Source: Cohnella thailandensis
GTDB taxonomy: Bacteria; Bacillota; Bacilli; Paenibacillales; Paenibacillaceae
NCBI RefSeq assembly: GCF_014212135.1
Contig: NZ_JACJVQ010000024.1
Location: forward strand, 1 to 64,000
Length of the DNA: 64,000 bases
Direction of reading: 5' to 3'
Made by a program: the position numbers and the translations under genes. The notes under the pieces are model-generated. The model was not told where the DNA came from, did no database searches, and worked only from the letters and a program-made list of their open reading frames with translations. This document shows, one piece after another, positions 33,625 through 42,032 of this stretch. Each line of letters opens with the position of its first letter. Positions within the stretch are counted from its first letter, which is position 1.

Positions 33625-34917
33625 ATGACGATCATTGCTGACGTATATGCACGCGAAGTGCTGGACTCCCGCGGTAACCCTACCGTCGAAGTCGAAGTTA
33701 CTCTTGAATCCGGCGGCTTCGGCAGCGCCATCGTTCCATCCGGCGCTTCCACCGGCGCTTACGAAGCGGTTGAGCTTCGCGACGGCGACAAGAACCGTTA
33801 CCTGGGCAAGGGCGTTGAGAAGGCCGTCGAGAACGTCAACTCCATCATCGCTCCCGAGCTGATCGGCTACGACGCTCTGGACCAAGTGACGATCGACCGC
33901 AAGATGATCGAGCTGGACGGCACGCCGAACAAGGCTAAGCTGGGCGCTAACGCTATCCTCGCCGTCTCCATCGCCGTCGCTCGCGCGGCTGCAGACGCTC
34001 TGGACATCCCGCTGTCCGTCTACCTGGGCGGCTTCAACGCGAAGACGCTGCCGGTTCCGATGATGAACATCGTCAACGGCGGCGCTCATGCCGACAACAA
34101 CGTTGACGTTCAAGAATTCATGGTTCTGCCTGTAGGCGCTCCTTCCTTCAAGGAAGCTCTCCGCACCGGCGCGGAAATTTTCCACTCCCTGAAGTCCGTA
34201 CTGAAGGCTAAAGGCCTGAACACGGCCGTAGGCGACGAAGGCGGCTTCGCTCCGAACTTCGGCTCCAACGAAGAAGCCCTGTCCACGATCATCGAAGCTA
34301 TCGAGAAGGCCGGCTACAAGCCGGGCGTCGACGTCTTCCTGGGCATGGACGTCGCTTCCACCGAGTTCTACAAGGACGGCAAGTACCACCTCGAAGGCGA
34401 AGGCAAGTCCTACACGTCCGCCGAGTTCGTGGACCTGCTCGCTAGCTGGGTAGACAAGTACCCGCTGATCACGATCGAAGACGGCTGCTCCGAAGACGAC
34501 TGGGAAGGCTGGAAGCTGCTGACCGAGAAGCTGGGCGGCAAGATCCAGCTCGTCGGCGACGACCTGTTCGTGACGAACACCGAGCGCCTGTCCCAAGGCA
34601 TCGAGAAGGGCATCGGCAACTCGATCCTCGTCAAGGTTAACCAAATCGGTTCCCTGACCGAGACGTTCGACGCTATCGAGATGGCTAAGCGCGCCGGCTA
34701 CACGGCGGTTATCTCCCACCGTTCCGGCGAATCCGAAGACAGCACGATCGCCGACATCGCGGTTGCTACGAACGCCGGCCAGATCAAGACGGGCGCTCCT
34801 TCCCGTACGGACCGCGTAGCGAAGTACAACCAACTGCTTCGCCTAGAAGACCGTCTGGGCGCTACGGCGATCTATGCCGGCAAGAACGCCTTCTACAACC
34901 TGAAGGACTTCAAGTAA
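33625..34917 (+). CDS. eno: Enolase
   Basis: Dehydrates 2-phosphoglycerate to phosphoenolpyruvate. It has 430 residues. Conserved blocks are AREVLDSRGNPTVEVEV, GANAILAVSIAVARAAA, the metal ligands in GMDVASTEF, ITIEDGCSEDDW and LVGDDLFVTN, and the signature SHRSGESEDSTIADIAVA. ATG 33625 has GAGGAG 10 bases upstream; an in-frame start at 33559 lacks one. Last gene of the glycolytic operon, ending at a strong terminator. Confidence 0.98.
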   Translation: MTIIADVYAREVLDSRGNPTVEVEVTLESGGFGSAIVPSGASTGAYEAVELRDGDKNRYLGKGVEKAVENVNSIIAPELIGYDALDQVTIDRKMIELDGTPNKAKLGANAILAVSIAVARAAADALDIPLSVYLGGFNAKTLPVPMMNIVNGGAHADNNVDVQEFMVLPVGAPSFKEALRTGAEIFHSLKSVLKAKGLNTAVGDEGGFAPNFGSNEEALSTIIEAIEKAGYKPGVDVFLGMDVASTEFYKDGKYHLEGEGKSYTSAEFVDLLASWVDKYPLITIEDGCSEDDWEGWKLLTEKLGGKIQLVGDDLFVTNTERLSQGIEKGIGNSILVKVNQIGSLTETFDAIEMAKRAGYTAVISHRSGESEDSTIADIAVATNAGQIKTGAPSRTDRVAKYNQLLRLEDRLGATAIYAGKNAFYNLKDFK

Positions 34918-34930
34918 GATTAATATACGG

Positions 34931-34978
34931 AAAAATCCCCAAGGATTCGCCGGTGCGGCGGCCTTGGGGATTTTTTTG
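34931..34978 (+). terminator. Terminator of the glycolytic operon
   Basis: AAATCCCCAAGG pairs with CCTTGGGGATTT around a GC-rich loop, followed by a run of seven Ts. Confidence 0.93.
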
Positions 34979-34980
34979 GA

Positions 34981-35315
34981 TGTAAGCCGACATTATCGGC
35001 TTAGAGAGATGTGCGGCATGCAAAAGCGAGCTGTAAGCCGACATTATCGGCTTAGAGAGATGTGCGGCATGCAAAATCGAGCTGTAAGCCGACATTGTCG
35101 GCTTAGAGAGGTTCGCGGCCCTCGAAAGCGAGCTGTAAGCCGACATTACCGGCTTAGAGAGATGTGCGGCATGCAAAATCGAGCTGTAAGCCGACATTAT
35201 CGGCTTAGAGAGGTTCGCGGCCCTCGAAAGCGAGCTGTAAGCCGACATTACCGGCTTAGAGAGATGTGCGGCATGCAAAACCGAGCTGTAAGCCGACATT
35301 GTCGGCTTAGAGAGG
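34981..35315. repeat. 51-bp tandem repeat array, six full copies and one partial
   Basis: Copies start at 34981, 35032, 35083, 35134, 35185, 35236 and 35287 (the last breaks off near 35315). Each opens with a palindrome, arms TAAGCCGA and TCGGCTTA around CATTA or a one-base variant. The second half has two forms: A (GATGTGCGGCATGCAAAA) and B (GTTCGCGGCCCTCGAAAG), in the order A A B A B A B'. There are no unique spacers, so it is not a CRISPR array. It lies between the convergent eno and DinB-like genes. Confidence 0.95.
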
Positions 35316-35335
35316 ATCTCAGCCGCCGCCACCGG

Positions 35336-35815
35336 TCATCCCGGCAAAATCAGCCCTTTGCGGATAAGGTTCGCCGAGACCGGAGCCCTGCCGAGCTCTC
35401 GCGACCAGACGGACAGCTGGCCGATATGGTGGATCTCATGGGCGATGACGTGGCGAACGACTTCGCCCCAGGCAAGCACCTCTACGCTGCCGTCCTGACG
35501 GCTATTGTGCAGGGGTCTCGTCTCCATCGACTCGTCCCAGCTATTCACGAACTCCTCCACCTCGGGACGGAACCGGGCGTCCAGCTCCCTGACTTTTGCC
35601 AAAGTGGCGTAATTCTCGAAGGGCTCCTCGAAATCCGGCAAGCCTTGAAGAACGCGAATCCAGCTCCACTCGACGTCGGCGACGTGGAACAACGTTTGCA
35701 GAATGCCCCCCACGCCGCCGGTGCGTTCCTTAATCAGTTCCTCGAGAGGAAGCTCCTCGCACCATTGGTACCACTGCTCCCGTACGATCCAGTTATAGCG
35801 GAAAAAGGGGATCAC
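35336..35815 (-). CDS. DinB-family putative metal-dependent protein
   Basis: A 159-residue four-helix DinB/YfiT-like protein. The metal triad His44 (TLFHVADVEW), His126 and His130 (AHEIHHIGQ) is complete. Such proteins often act in thiol-dependent reactions or have unknown function; despite the name there is no link to the DNA polymerase. It starts with GTG at 35815, with AAAGGAGG 10 bases upstream. The 51-bp repeat array begins right after its stop, and its first palindrome may serve as terminator. Confidence 0.82.
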   Translation of the reverse strand: MIPFFRYNWIVREQWYQWCEELPLEELIKERTGGVGGILQTLFHVADVEWSWIRVLQGLPDFEEPFENYATLAKVRELDARFRPEVEEFVNSWDESMETRPLHNSRQDGSVEVLAWGEVVRHVIAHEIHHIGQLSVWSRELGRAPVSANLIRKGLILPG

Positions 35816-35881
35816 GAATAAAACGCCTCCTTTAGCAAGTTATGCCCATTTTATCAAACCGGATGCTCCGCGTCTTGATCA

Positions 35882-35890
35882 TGCTATAAT
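35882..35890 (+). promoter_or_regulatory. Extended -10 promoter of the two-component genes
   Basis: TGCTATAAT, a perfect extended -10, 44 bp before the sensor kinase start. No good -35 is seen. Confidence 0.5.
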
Positions 35891-35933
35891 AGGCGAAGAA
35901 AAGTTTGGCCTAAGACAGCGAGGGATGACCAAG

Positions 35934-37742
35934 ATGAGGCTGAGAAGGATCTACCGCAACTTCATCAAAAACAACTTGTTCGTCAAAGTGATCTTCGTGT
36001 TCGCGGTTATCGTTATCCTGACGGTTATCGGCTTCTCTTACTTCCTGTTCAATTTTATCTCCGCGTCGATCGTCCGCAACGAGCTCGATAACCAGCGCGA
36101 AGCAATGGACCGCGTCAATCAATACCTGGAGCAGAAGTACGAGTGGGTTCAAGCCGTCGTGCAGGACAGCTATCGCGACAATCTTCTATCCGACAACATC
36201 TCCTATCTCCTGAAGCATTCCTATCAGGAATATCTTCAATATCGGCTTGGCGAGGGCTACACCGGCGGAGGAGGCTCGGCCAACGCCATATCCTACTTCG
36301 GAGACAAGTTCGGAGCGGATTCCGACATCCGCAATATTATCGTGTACAGCTCCGACAAGCAGGCGATGTACGTGTACAAGTCGGTCGGCTCCCCCAAGAT
36401 CTATCAGACGAACGCGTCCCGCTCCTACATTCCCGACCTGATGTCGATGGAAGGCTCGAACGCTTCCACGCCGAACGTCTGGGTCCGCAAGCTGATCGAA
36501 CAATGGGACAATCGCTTGTATTCGATGAGGAGCCGGATCAACGACAAGAATACGCTGAAGAACATCGGCCAGATCGTCGTCTACTTCGATTCGGAGATGA
36601 TTCGGCAATCCCTGATGAGCAGCTCCGAGGCGAGCAAAGGGACGATTCTGGTGCTGACGCCGGAAGGGCAGGTCATGTTCGACTCCTCCGGGCGTTATTA
36701 CGGACAGTCCTATCCGTATTTGGACAGGATCGACGCCTTCCAGGAGACGGCCGATTTGGACGAGCCTTCGTACGTCTCGATGCTGCAATCCAATACGGCC
36801 GGCTACAAGATCGTCGGAATCTCGCCGAAGAGCGAGATGGCGGAGTCGTACGAGCGGCTCAAGAACACGATTATCCTGATCGCGGCCATCTGTATCCTGA
36901 TCGCCGTCGTCATTCCGTCCCTGCTGATCGCGAGCATCTCGAAACGCACGAACAAGATCGTCCGCTTCATGAAGAAGGTGGAGGGAGGAGACTTGGGCGC
37001 CCGTCTGCAGGATCCGCGCGAGGACGAGCTCGGTCAGATCTCCCGCAGCTTCAACGACATGGTGGAGGAGCTGAACCGGATGATCGACCGGGAGTACAAA
37101 GCGGAGATCCGGCTCCGCCAGTCCGAGCTGGCCGCGCTGCAGGCGAGGGTGAACCCGCACTTCCTGTACAACACGCTGGAAGTTATCCGCATGCGGGCGC
37201 TGTCCCAAGGAGCGGAGGACGTCGGCGAGATGATCTACAGCCTGGCCGCTCTGTTCCGCAACTCGGTTCGCGGGGGAGCGGAATGCAAGCTGGGCGAGGA
37301 GCTGGAGATGTGCCGCCTCTTCCTGGAGCTCTTCCGCATCCGGTATAAGGACAAGTTGGCGTTCGAGATCGACTGCCCTCCGGAGCTGCTGACGGTCCGG
37401 ATTCCGAAGCTGATGCTTCAGCCGATCGTGGAGAATTACATCGTTCACGGCATGGAATCCAACCGGACGGACAATCGGATCCGGATCGAGGCGAAAGCGG
37501 ATGACGGCAGGATTAGGTTCCGGGTTTGGAACAACGGCAAGCCGATCGACGCGGAACGCTTAAAAAAAATTCGGATCGAGCTGGACTATCCGGAGACGGA
37601 AGGAAGCTCGTTCGGGCTGCGAAGCGTGCATGAGAGGCTGAAGCTGGCTTACGGACCCGAATACGGCATCGAGCTGGCGAGCGATCCGTCGGAAGGGACC
37701 GTCGTGACGATGGATATCCCGGGTCCGGGCCTCGCGGCGTAG
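35934..37742 (+). CDS. YesM-type sensor histidine kinase
   Basis: A membrane sensor of 602 residues. TM1 spans about residues 16-40 and TM2 about 311-334; the ~270 residues between face outside and would sense a ligand or the binding protein. A HAMP segment (about 335-390) leads to the LytS/YesM-type kinase domain with phospho-acceptor His409 in NPHFLYNTLEVIRMRAL. The ATPase domain shows LQPIVENYIVHG and GLRSVHERL. ATG 35934 is preferred to 35925, which is too close to the GAGGG site. Paired with the response regulator 39 bp downstream; such pairs in Paenibacillus usually control an adjacent sugar ABC importer. Confidence 0.9.
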   Translation: MRLRRIYRNFIKNNLFVKVIFVFAVIVILTVIGFSYFLFNFISASIVRNELDNQREAMDRVNQYLEQKYEWVQAVVQDSYRDNLLSDNISYLLKHSYQEYLQYRLGEGYTGGGGSANAISYFGDKFGADSDIRNIIVYSSDKQAMYVYKSVGSPKIYQTNASRSYIPDLMSMEGSNASTPNVWVRKLIEQWDNRLYSMRSRINDKNTLKNIGQIVVYFDSEMIRQSLMSSSEASKGTILVLTPEGQVMFDSSGRYYGQSYPYLDRIDAFQETADLDEPSYVSMLQSNTAGYKIVGISPKSEMAESYERLKNTIILIAAICILIAVVIPSLLIASISKRTNKIVRFMKKVEGGDLGARLQDPREDELGQISRSFNDMVEELNRMIDREYKAEIRLRQSELAALQARVNPHFLYNTLEVIRMRALSQGAEDVGEMIYSLAALFRNSVRGGAECKLGEELEMCRLFLELFRIRYKDKLAFEIDCPPELLTVRIPKLMLQPIVENYIVHGMESNRTDNRIRIEAKADDGRIRFRVWNNGKPIDAERLKKIRIELDYPETEGSSFGLRSVHERLKLAYGPEYGIELASDPSEGTVVTMDIPGPGLAA

Positions 37743-37781
37743 GAGAACCGGCAGAATGGACAGAGGGGGGCGCAGGGAGAG

Positions 37782-39314
37782 ATGTACAAAGTATTTCTAG
37801 TCGACGACGAGCCGTTTATCACCGAAGGCTTGATGGATGCGATCGATTGGCCGGCCTACGGGCTGGAGGTGGTCGGGAGCGCCGAGAACGGCGAAGAGGC
37901 GCTGGAACGGCTCCGCCACACACCGGTCGACATTCTCATTACCGATATCTCCATGCCGCTCATGAACGGCTTGGATCTGATCCGCCGGGCCCGCGAGCTT
38001 CATCCGGATTTGAAAGCGGTTATCTTAAGCGGATTCAACGAGTTCGACTACCTCAAGGAAGGGCTAATGCTCGGCATCGAGAATTACCTGCTTAAGCCGA
38101 TTAACGTGAAGGAGCTTCAAGATACGCTGCGCAACGCGGCGGACAAGCTGCTGAACTCCCGGTCCGACGCCAGGCTGCACGAATACAACGTTCAAATCAT
38201 GCGGGACAATACGTTGTACCGCTGGATGAACGGCAGAATCTCCAAGGCGGAGCTGAACGAACGGGCGGAGCTGCTCGGCCTCTCGTTGGACGCGCCATAC
38301 GGCATCGTCGCGCTGCTGCGGCGCGAGCCGTCCGGGCTGGAAGAGCAGGAGGAGGCGCTGGAGAGAATCGCCTCCGCCTTCGACGGGCGCGGAACGGTCA
38401 TTCCGTTTCGGGACCTCGACGGAGACATCGTCGTGCTGGCGGGGCTCTCTTCGCCGGAAGAGGACCGTTCCGGTCTGGCGCTGGAGCTCAAGCGAATCGC
38501 GTCGCCGTCCGCGAACGGAACGCCGGCGAGGCTGTCCTTCGGCAGCCCGCATCCTCTCCTCTCCTCCATCTCGGACAGCTATCGGGAGGCGAAGAAGGCG
38601 CAGGAGTTCTTCATGATCGATCCGGATCGGGAATGGATCGACTACGAGGATACGGTGCCCCTCAAGAAAGCGGAGCTGGGCGAATTCCCGATCGATTGGG
38701 AAGCGTACCGCAAGCTTCTGGTCACCCGGGACAAGGAGAAGCTGTCCGAGGACATCACGGCCGACTTCGAACGGCTTCGGCTGATGGAGGGAATGACGCC
38801 CGCCTGGCTTCAGGAGGTGGCGCTCGAGCTGATCATTCGCTTCAAGATGGAGCTTAAGGCCATTAAGCATTCGGACGAGCCCGAGCTGTTCGAAGGCGGC
38901 ATCGGACAAGCGAACTCGGCTTCCCATTATGCGGAGCTGGCCGAAGCGGTTCGGCAAGTGGCCGAGCGCTGCGTGGATTCCTTGGCGATGGACGTCCGAA
39001 GTCCGGTCGTGCGGCAGGTTCTTAACGAGATAGAAGAGCATTACGCGGACGAGTTGAGCTTAAAAACGCTGGGGACGCGGTTCCACATTCATCCGGTCTA
39101 CCTCGGCCAGCTTTTCCAGAAGGAGATCGGGGAGAGCTTCACGGAACATATCAACAAGTACCGCATCGAGCAAGCGAAGAGGCTGCTCAAGACCTCCTCT
39201 CTCAAGGTTCACGACATCGCGAGGCAGGTCGGCTATTGGGAGACGGGATATTTCTACAAGCAATTCAAGAAGTTCGTCGGGGTCTCCCCCAGCGAGTTCA
39301 AAGGGCTTCATTAA
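37782..39314 (+). CDS. YesN-type response regulator with AraC DNA-binding domain
   Basis: A 510-residue cytoplasmic activator. The receiver domain (1 to about 120) has the acidic pair in FLVDDEP and phospho-acceptor Asp55 in ILITDISMP. A long linker of some 270 residues follows. The last ~100 residues form the AraC double HTH (SLKTLGTRFHIHPVYLGQLF, then HDIARQVGYWETGYFYKQFK). It likely activates the importer and glycosidase genes from 39514 onward. Confidence 0.9.
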   Translation: MYKVFLVDDEPFITEGLMDAIDWPAYGLEVVGSAENGEEALERLRHTPVDILITDISMPLMNGLDLIRRARELHPDLKAVILSGFNEFDYLKEGLMLGIENYLLKPINVKELQDTLRNAADKLLNSRSDARLHEYNVQIMRDNTLYRWMNGRISKAELNERAELLGLSLDAPYGIVALLRREPSGLEEQEEALERIASAFDGRGTVIPFRDLDGDIVVLAGLSSPEEDRSGLALELKRIASPSANGTPARLSFGSPHPLLSSISDSYREAKKAQEFFMIDPDREWIDYEDTVPLKKAELGEFPIDWEAYRKLLVTRDKEKLSEDITADFERLRLMEGMTPAWLQEVALELIIRFKMELKAIKHSDEPELFEGGIGQANSASHYAELAEAVRQVAERCVDSLAMDVRSPVVRQVLNEIEEHYADELSLKTLGTRFHIHPVYLGQLFQKEIGESFTEHINKYRIEQAKRLLKTSSLKVHDIARQVGYWETGYFYKQFKKFVGVSPSEFKGLH

Positions 39315-39378
39315 TCAACGGAATCCCGCTAGGCTGCCACCCGTTATTTTCCTGACATGGATAGGTCATATACCGCGC

Positions 39379-39412
39379 AGAAAGACTGCTTTCGAGCAGT
39401 CTTTCTTTAATT
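39379..39412 (+). terminator. Terminator after the two-component genes
   Basis: Perfect 12-bp arms AGAAAGACTGCT and AGCAGTCTTTCT around TTCG, followed by TTAATTT. It separates regulator and importer transcripts. Confidence 0.9.
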
Positions 39413-39443
39413 TGAACAGCAGTTATTAAGTTTGTCGTCTATT

Positions 39444-39457
39444 TGAAACTGCTTTCA
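39444..39457 (+). promoter_or_regulatory. Putative cre site before the sugar importer
   Basis: TGAAACTGCTTTCA is a perfect dyad (TGAAA/TTTCA). It matches the CcpA cre consensus TGWAANCGNTNWCA except for T in place of the central C. It lies 57 bp before the binding-protein start, so catabolite repression is plausible. Confidence 0.5.
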
Positions 39458-39513
39458 TGTTTTAAAGTTAGGGCATGTAAGAGAAAGTAACTTCGAGGAG
39501 GGCACAGAAAAAG

Positions 39514-40995
39514 ATGAGCAAGTTAAAGAAAAGAGCAGGTCTGGCCTTGGCCGCGACGACGGCGCTTTCGGTCGTTCTGAGCGGTTGCGGCGGCAACAAC
39601 AACGAAGCTTCCGGCTCCGGTTCCGGCAGCGGCTCCGAGAAGCCGGTCGAACTGATCTGGTACACGATCGGCACCCCTCAGAAAGACGTCGACACGGTCA
39701 TGGCCGAAGTCAGCAAGTACACCCAAGAGAAGATCAACGCGACTATCAAAATGAAGATGATCGATTGGGGCGACTACCAGCAGAAGATGCAGGTATTGGT
39801 CGCTTCGGGCGAGCCGATGGACATCCTGTTCACCTCCGCCGGCGGCTTCGATTACGTGCAAAACGCGCGCAAGGGAGCGTTCCTCGAGCTGGACGAGCTC
39901 CTTGACAAATACGGACAGGGCATCAAGGACACGATCGATCCGGGCTTCCTGAGCGGCTCCAAGGTCGACGGCCACAACTACGGCATTCCGGCCAACAAGG
40001 AGCTTCCGCAGCTTGAGGTATGGCGCTTCAACAAGAACCTCGTGGACAAGTACCAGCTGGATACGTCCGGCATCCGCACCCTGGAGAGCCTCGAGCCGCT
40101 GCTGAAGACCATCAAGGAGAAAGAGTCGGAAGTGACTCCGTTCGGAATGGACAAGAACTTCGTTCCTTACGTTCCTTACGACTACCTCGTAACGAACATG
40201 CCGATGGCCGTCAAGCTGGACGGCTCGGACATGAAGGTCGTCAACATCCTCGAGACGGACGAGATGAAGAGCGCGCTCGAGACGATGCACAAGTACTACA
40301 TGGCGGGATATATCGCGCCTGAAGCGGCGACGACGGGCTCGACGAGCGACCTGACGACGTCCGGCAAGTGGCTGCTGGACCGCGCGCAAACCCAGCCGCT
40401 GGCGGAGAACCTCTGGTCCGCTTCCTACGGCTACCCGGTCACCACGACTCCGGCGAGCGACGCGATCATCACGAACACGTCGGTCCAAGGCTCGATCATG
40501 GCTATCTCCGCCAACTCCGAGCATCCGGAGAAGGCGATGGAGTTCCTGAACCTGCTGAACACCGATCCGGTTCTCCGCAACATGGTCGACTCCGGCATCG
40601 AAGGCACTCACTACGAGAAGATCGACGACCTGCACATCAAGAACCTGGACGCTTCCCAGAACTACAACATGCCGTCCTACTCGCTGGGCAACAACATGCT
40701 GCTCTACCTGAACGAAGGCGACCCGGACGACAAGTGGGATCAGTTCAAGAAGTTCAACTCCGAAGGCAAGGCTTCCCCGATCCTCGGCTTCAACTTCGAC
40801 AGCACGAAGGTAGCGACCGAGATGACGGCCGTTCAGAACGTGAAGGAGCAGTTCTGGGCATCCCTGATGACCGGTACCGTCGACCCGGCCACGTTCCTGC
40901 CTAAGGCGATCGACGAGTTCAAGAAAGCCGGCATGGACAAGGTTATCGCCGAAGCGCAAAGCCAATTGGACGCTTGGGTAGCCGCGAACAAGTAA
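39514..40995 (+). CDS. Sugar ABC transporter substrate-binding lipoprotein
   Basis: A 493-residue extracellular solute-binding protein. The signal peptide ends in the lipobox VLSGC with Cys25, followed by a Ser/Gly linker. The mature part opens with VELIWYTIGTPQKDVDTVMA and matches the LplA/YtcQ-like group that commonly ends in a DUF3502 region. It presumably captures an oligosaccharide for the two permeases that follow. A hairpin with a T run follows the gene, so this subunit can be made in excess over the permeases. The ligand is inferred from neighbouring mannosidases only. Confidence 0.9.
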   Translation: MSKLKKRAGLALAATTALSVVLSGCGGNNNEASGSGSGSGSEKPVELIWYTIGTPQKDVDTVMAEVSKYTQEKINATIKMKMIDWGDYQQKMQVLVASGEPMDILFTSAGGFDYVQNARKGAFLELDELLDKYGQGIKDTIDPGFLSGSKVDGHNYGIPANKELPQLEVWRFNKNLVDKYQLDTSGIRTLESLEPLLKTIKEKESEVTPFGMDKNFVPYVPYDYLVTNMPMAVKLDGSDMKVVNILETDEMKSALETMHKYYMAGYIAPEAATTGSTSDLTTSGKWLLDRAQTQPLAENLWSASYGYPVTTTPASDAIITNTSVQGSIMAISANSEHPEKAMEFLNLLNTDPVLRNMVDSGIEGTHYEKIDDLHIKNLDASQNYNMPSYSLGNNMLLYLNEGDPDDKWDQFKKFNSEGKASPILGFNFDSTKVATEMTAVQNVKEQFWASLMTGTVDPATFLPKAIDEFKKAGMDKVIAEAQSQLDAWVAANK

Positions 40996-41010
40996 GCTAA
41001 TTGACAAAGA

Positions 41011-41048
41011 AAAAGATCGGGCGGGCTGCGTTCGCCCGATCTTTTTTT
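41011..41048 (+). terminator. Intra-operon terminator/attenuator after the binding-protein gene
   Basis: AAAAGATCGGGCG pairs with CGCCCGATCTTTT, followed by more Ts. It lies between two genes of one importer, so partial read-through is expected. Confidence 0.88.
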
Positions 41049-41072
41049 ACTTCCAGGAGGGGATTACTCGCG

Positions 41073-42002
41073 ATGGCAGGCTCATTCTTCCGCCGCTTCA
41101 ACCGCAACAAGGTCTTGCTGCTTATGGTACTACCGGGGGCCTTATGGTTCCTCTTCTTTTCCTATCTGCCGCTGTTCGGCACGATTGCCGCGTTCAAAGA
41201 GTATCGGTTCAGGGGCGGCTTCTGGAACAGTCTGATTAATAGCAAATTCGTCGGCTGGGACAACTTCAAATTCCTGTTCAACACCGATGCCGCCTTTACG
41301 ATTACCCGCAATACGCTTCTGTACAATATCGCGTTTATTTTCCTCGGACTCGTCTTCTCCGTCGGCCTTGCCATCCTCCTCTCGGAGCTGGTGAACAAAA
41401 GATTGGCGAAGCTCTATCAGACGAGCATGTTCCTGCCGTACTTCCTGTCTTGGGTCATCGTCGGCTACTTCGCGTTCAGCTTCCTGAGCATGGACCGCGG
41501 ATTGCTGAATCATATACTCGGATACTTCGGGGTCGATTCGATGCAATGGTATTCGGATCCGACCTATTGGCCGTATATCCTGATCTTTGTCTATCTTTGG
41601 AAATCGATCGGCTACAGCAGCGTCGTTTATCTGGCATCCATCCTCGGCATCGACAGGTCGCTGTACGAAGCGGCGATGATCGACGGAGCGAGCAAGCTGC
41701 AGCAGGTTCGCAACATCACGCTCCCTCTGCTCAAGCCGATTATCATCATCATGACGCTGCTGGCAGTTGGCAAAATTTTCTACGCAGACTTCGGTCTCTT
41801 CTACAATGTGCCTCGGGACTCCGGTACGCTCTACTCCGTGACGAACGTCATCGATACGTACGTCTACCGCGGTTTCAAGGTGACGGGCGAGATCGGCATG
41901 AGCACCGCGGCCGGCTTGTACCAATCTGTGGTCGGCTTCGTGCTCGTCATGGTGTCCAACTTTGCCGTGCGCAAGCTAGACAAAGATAGCGCGCTGTTCT
42001 AA
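41073..42002 (+). CDS. Sugar ABC transporter permease, LplB type
   Basis: A membrane subunit of 309 residues with six predicted spans. The cytoplasmic EAA loop that docks the ATPase reads YEAAMIDGASKLQQVRNITL. ATG 41073 has AGGAGGGG 10 bases upstream; an in-frame TTG at 41001 would overlap the terminator hairpin and is rejected. Followed by the second permease 30 bp later. Confidence 0.92.
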   Translation: MAGSFFRRFNRNKVLLLMVLPGALWFLFFSYLPLFGTIAAFKEYRFRGGFWNSLINSKFVGWDNFKFLFNTDAAFTITRNTLLYNIAFIFLGLVFSVGLAILLSELVNKRLAKLYQTSMFLPYFLSWVIVGYFAFSFLSMDRGLLNHILGYFGVDSMQWYSDPTYWPYILIFVYLWKSIGYSSVVYLASILGIDRSLYEAAMIDGASKLQQVRNITLPLLKPIIIIMTLLAVGKIFYADFGLFYNVPRDSGTLYSVTNVIDTYVYRGFKVTGEIGMSTAAGLYQSVVGFVLVMVSNFAVRKLDKDSALF

Positions 42003-42032
42003 TTCCTACACCTAAGAAAGGAGGGCTATACG

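Noticed and set aside
31839..33752. Long minus-strand frame (637 codons) opposite gpmI
   Set aside because: Shadow of a gene with a perfect phosphoserine and metal motif. The minus frames over eno (33622-34833), gapA (28701-29939) and pgk (29989-31347) are likewise shadows.
34981..35315. CRISPR array
   Set aside because: The repeats are contiguous with no unique spacers, the unit is a palindrome plus one of two fixed halves, and no cas genes are near.
34910..35332. Minus-strand frame of 140 codons with a 17-residue repeat over the 51-bp array
   Set aside because: The frame is open because the unit length is a multiple of three. It has no ribosome site and runs into the eno terminator, so I treat the region as a DNA repeat.
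34964..35821. Plus-strand frame of 285 codons over the array and antisense to the DinB-like gene
   Set aside because: It begins inside the eno terminator and its second half is antisense to a gene with a complete metal-binding motif and a good ribosome site.
41001..41072. Longer start for the first permease (TTG 41001)
   Set aside because: It would make the attenuator hairpin part of the coding region and has no ribosome site; ATG 41073 has AGGAGGGG at the right distance.
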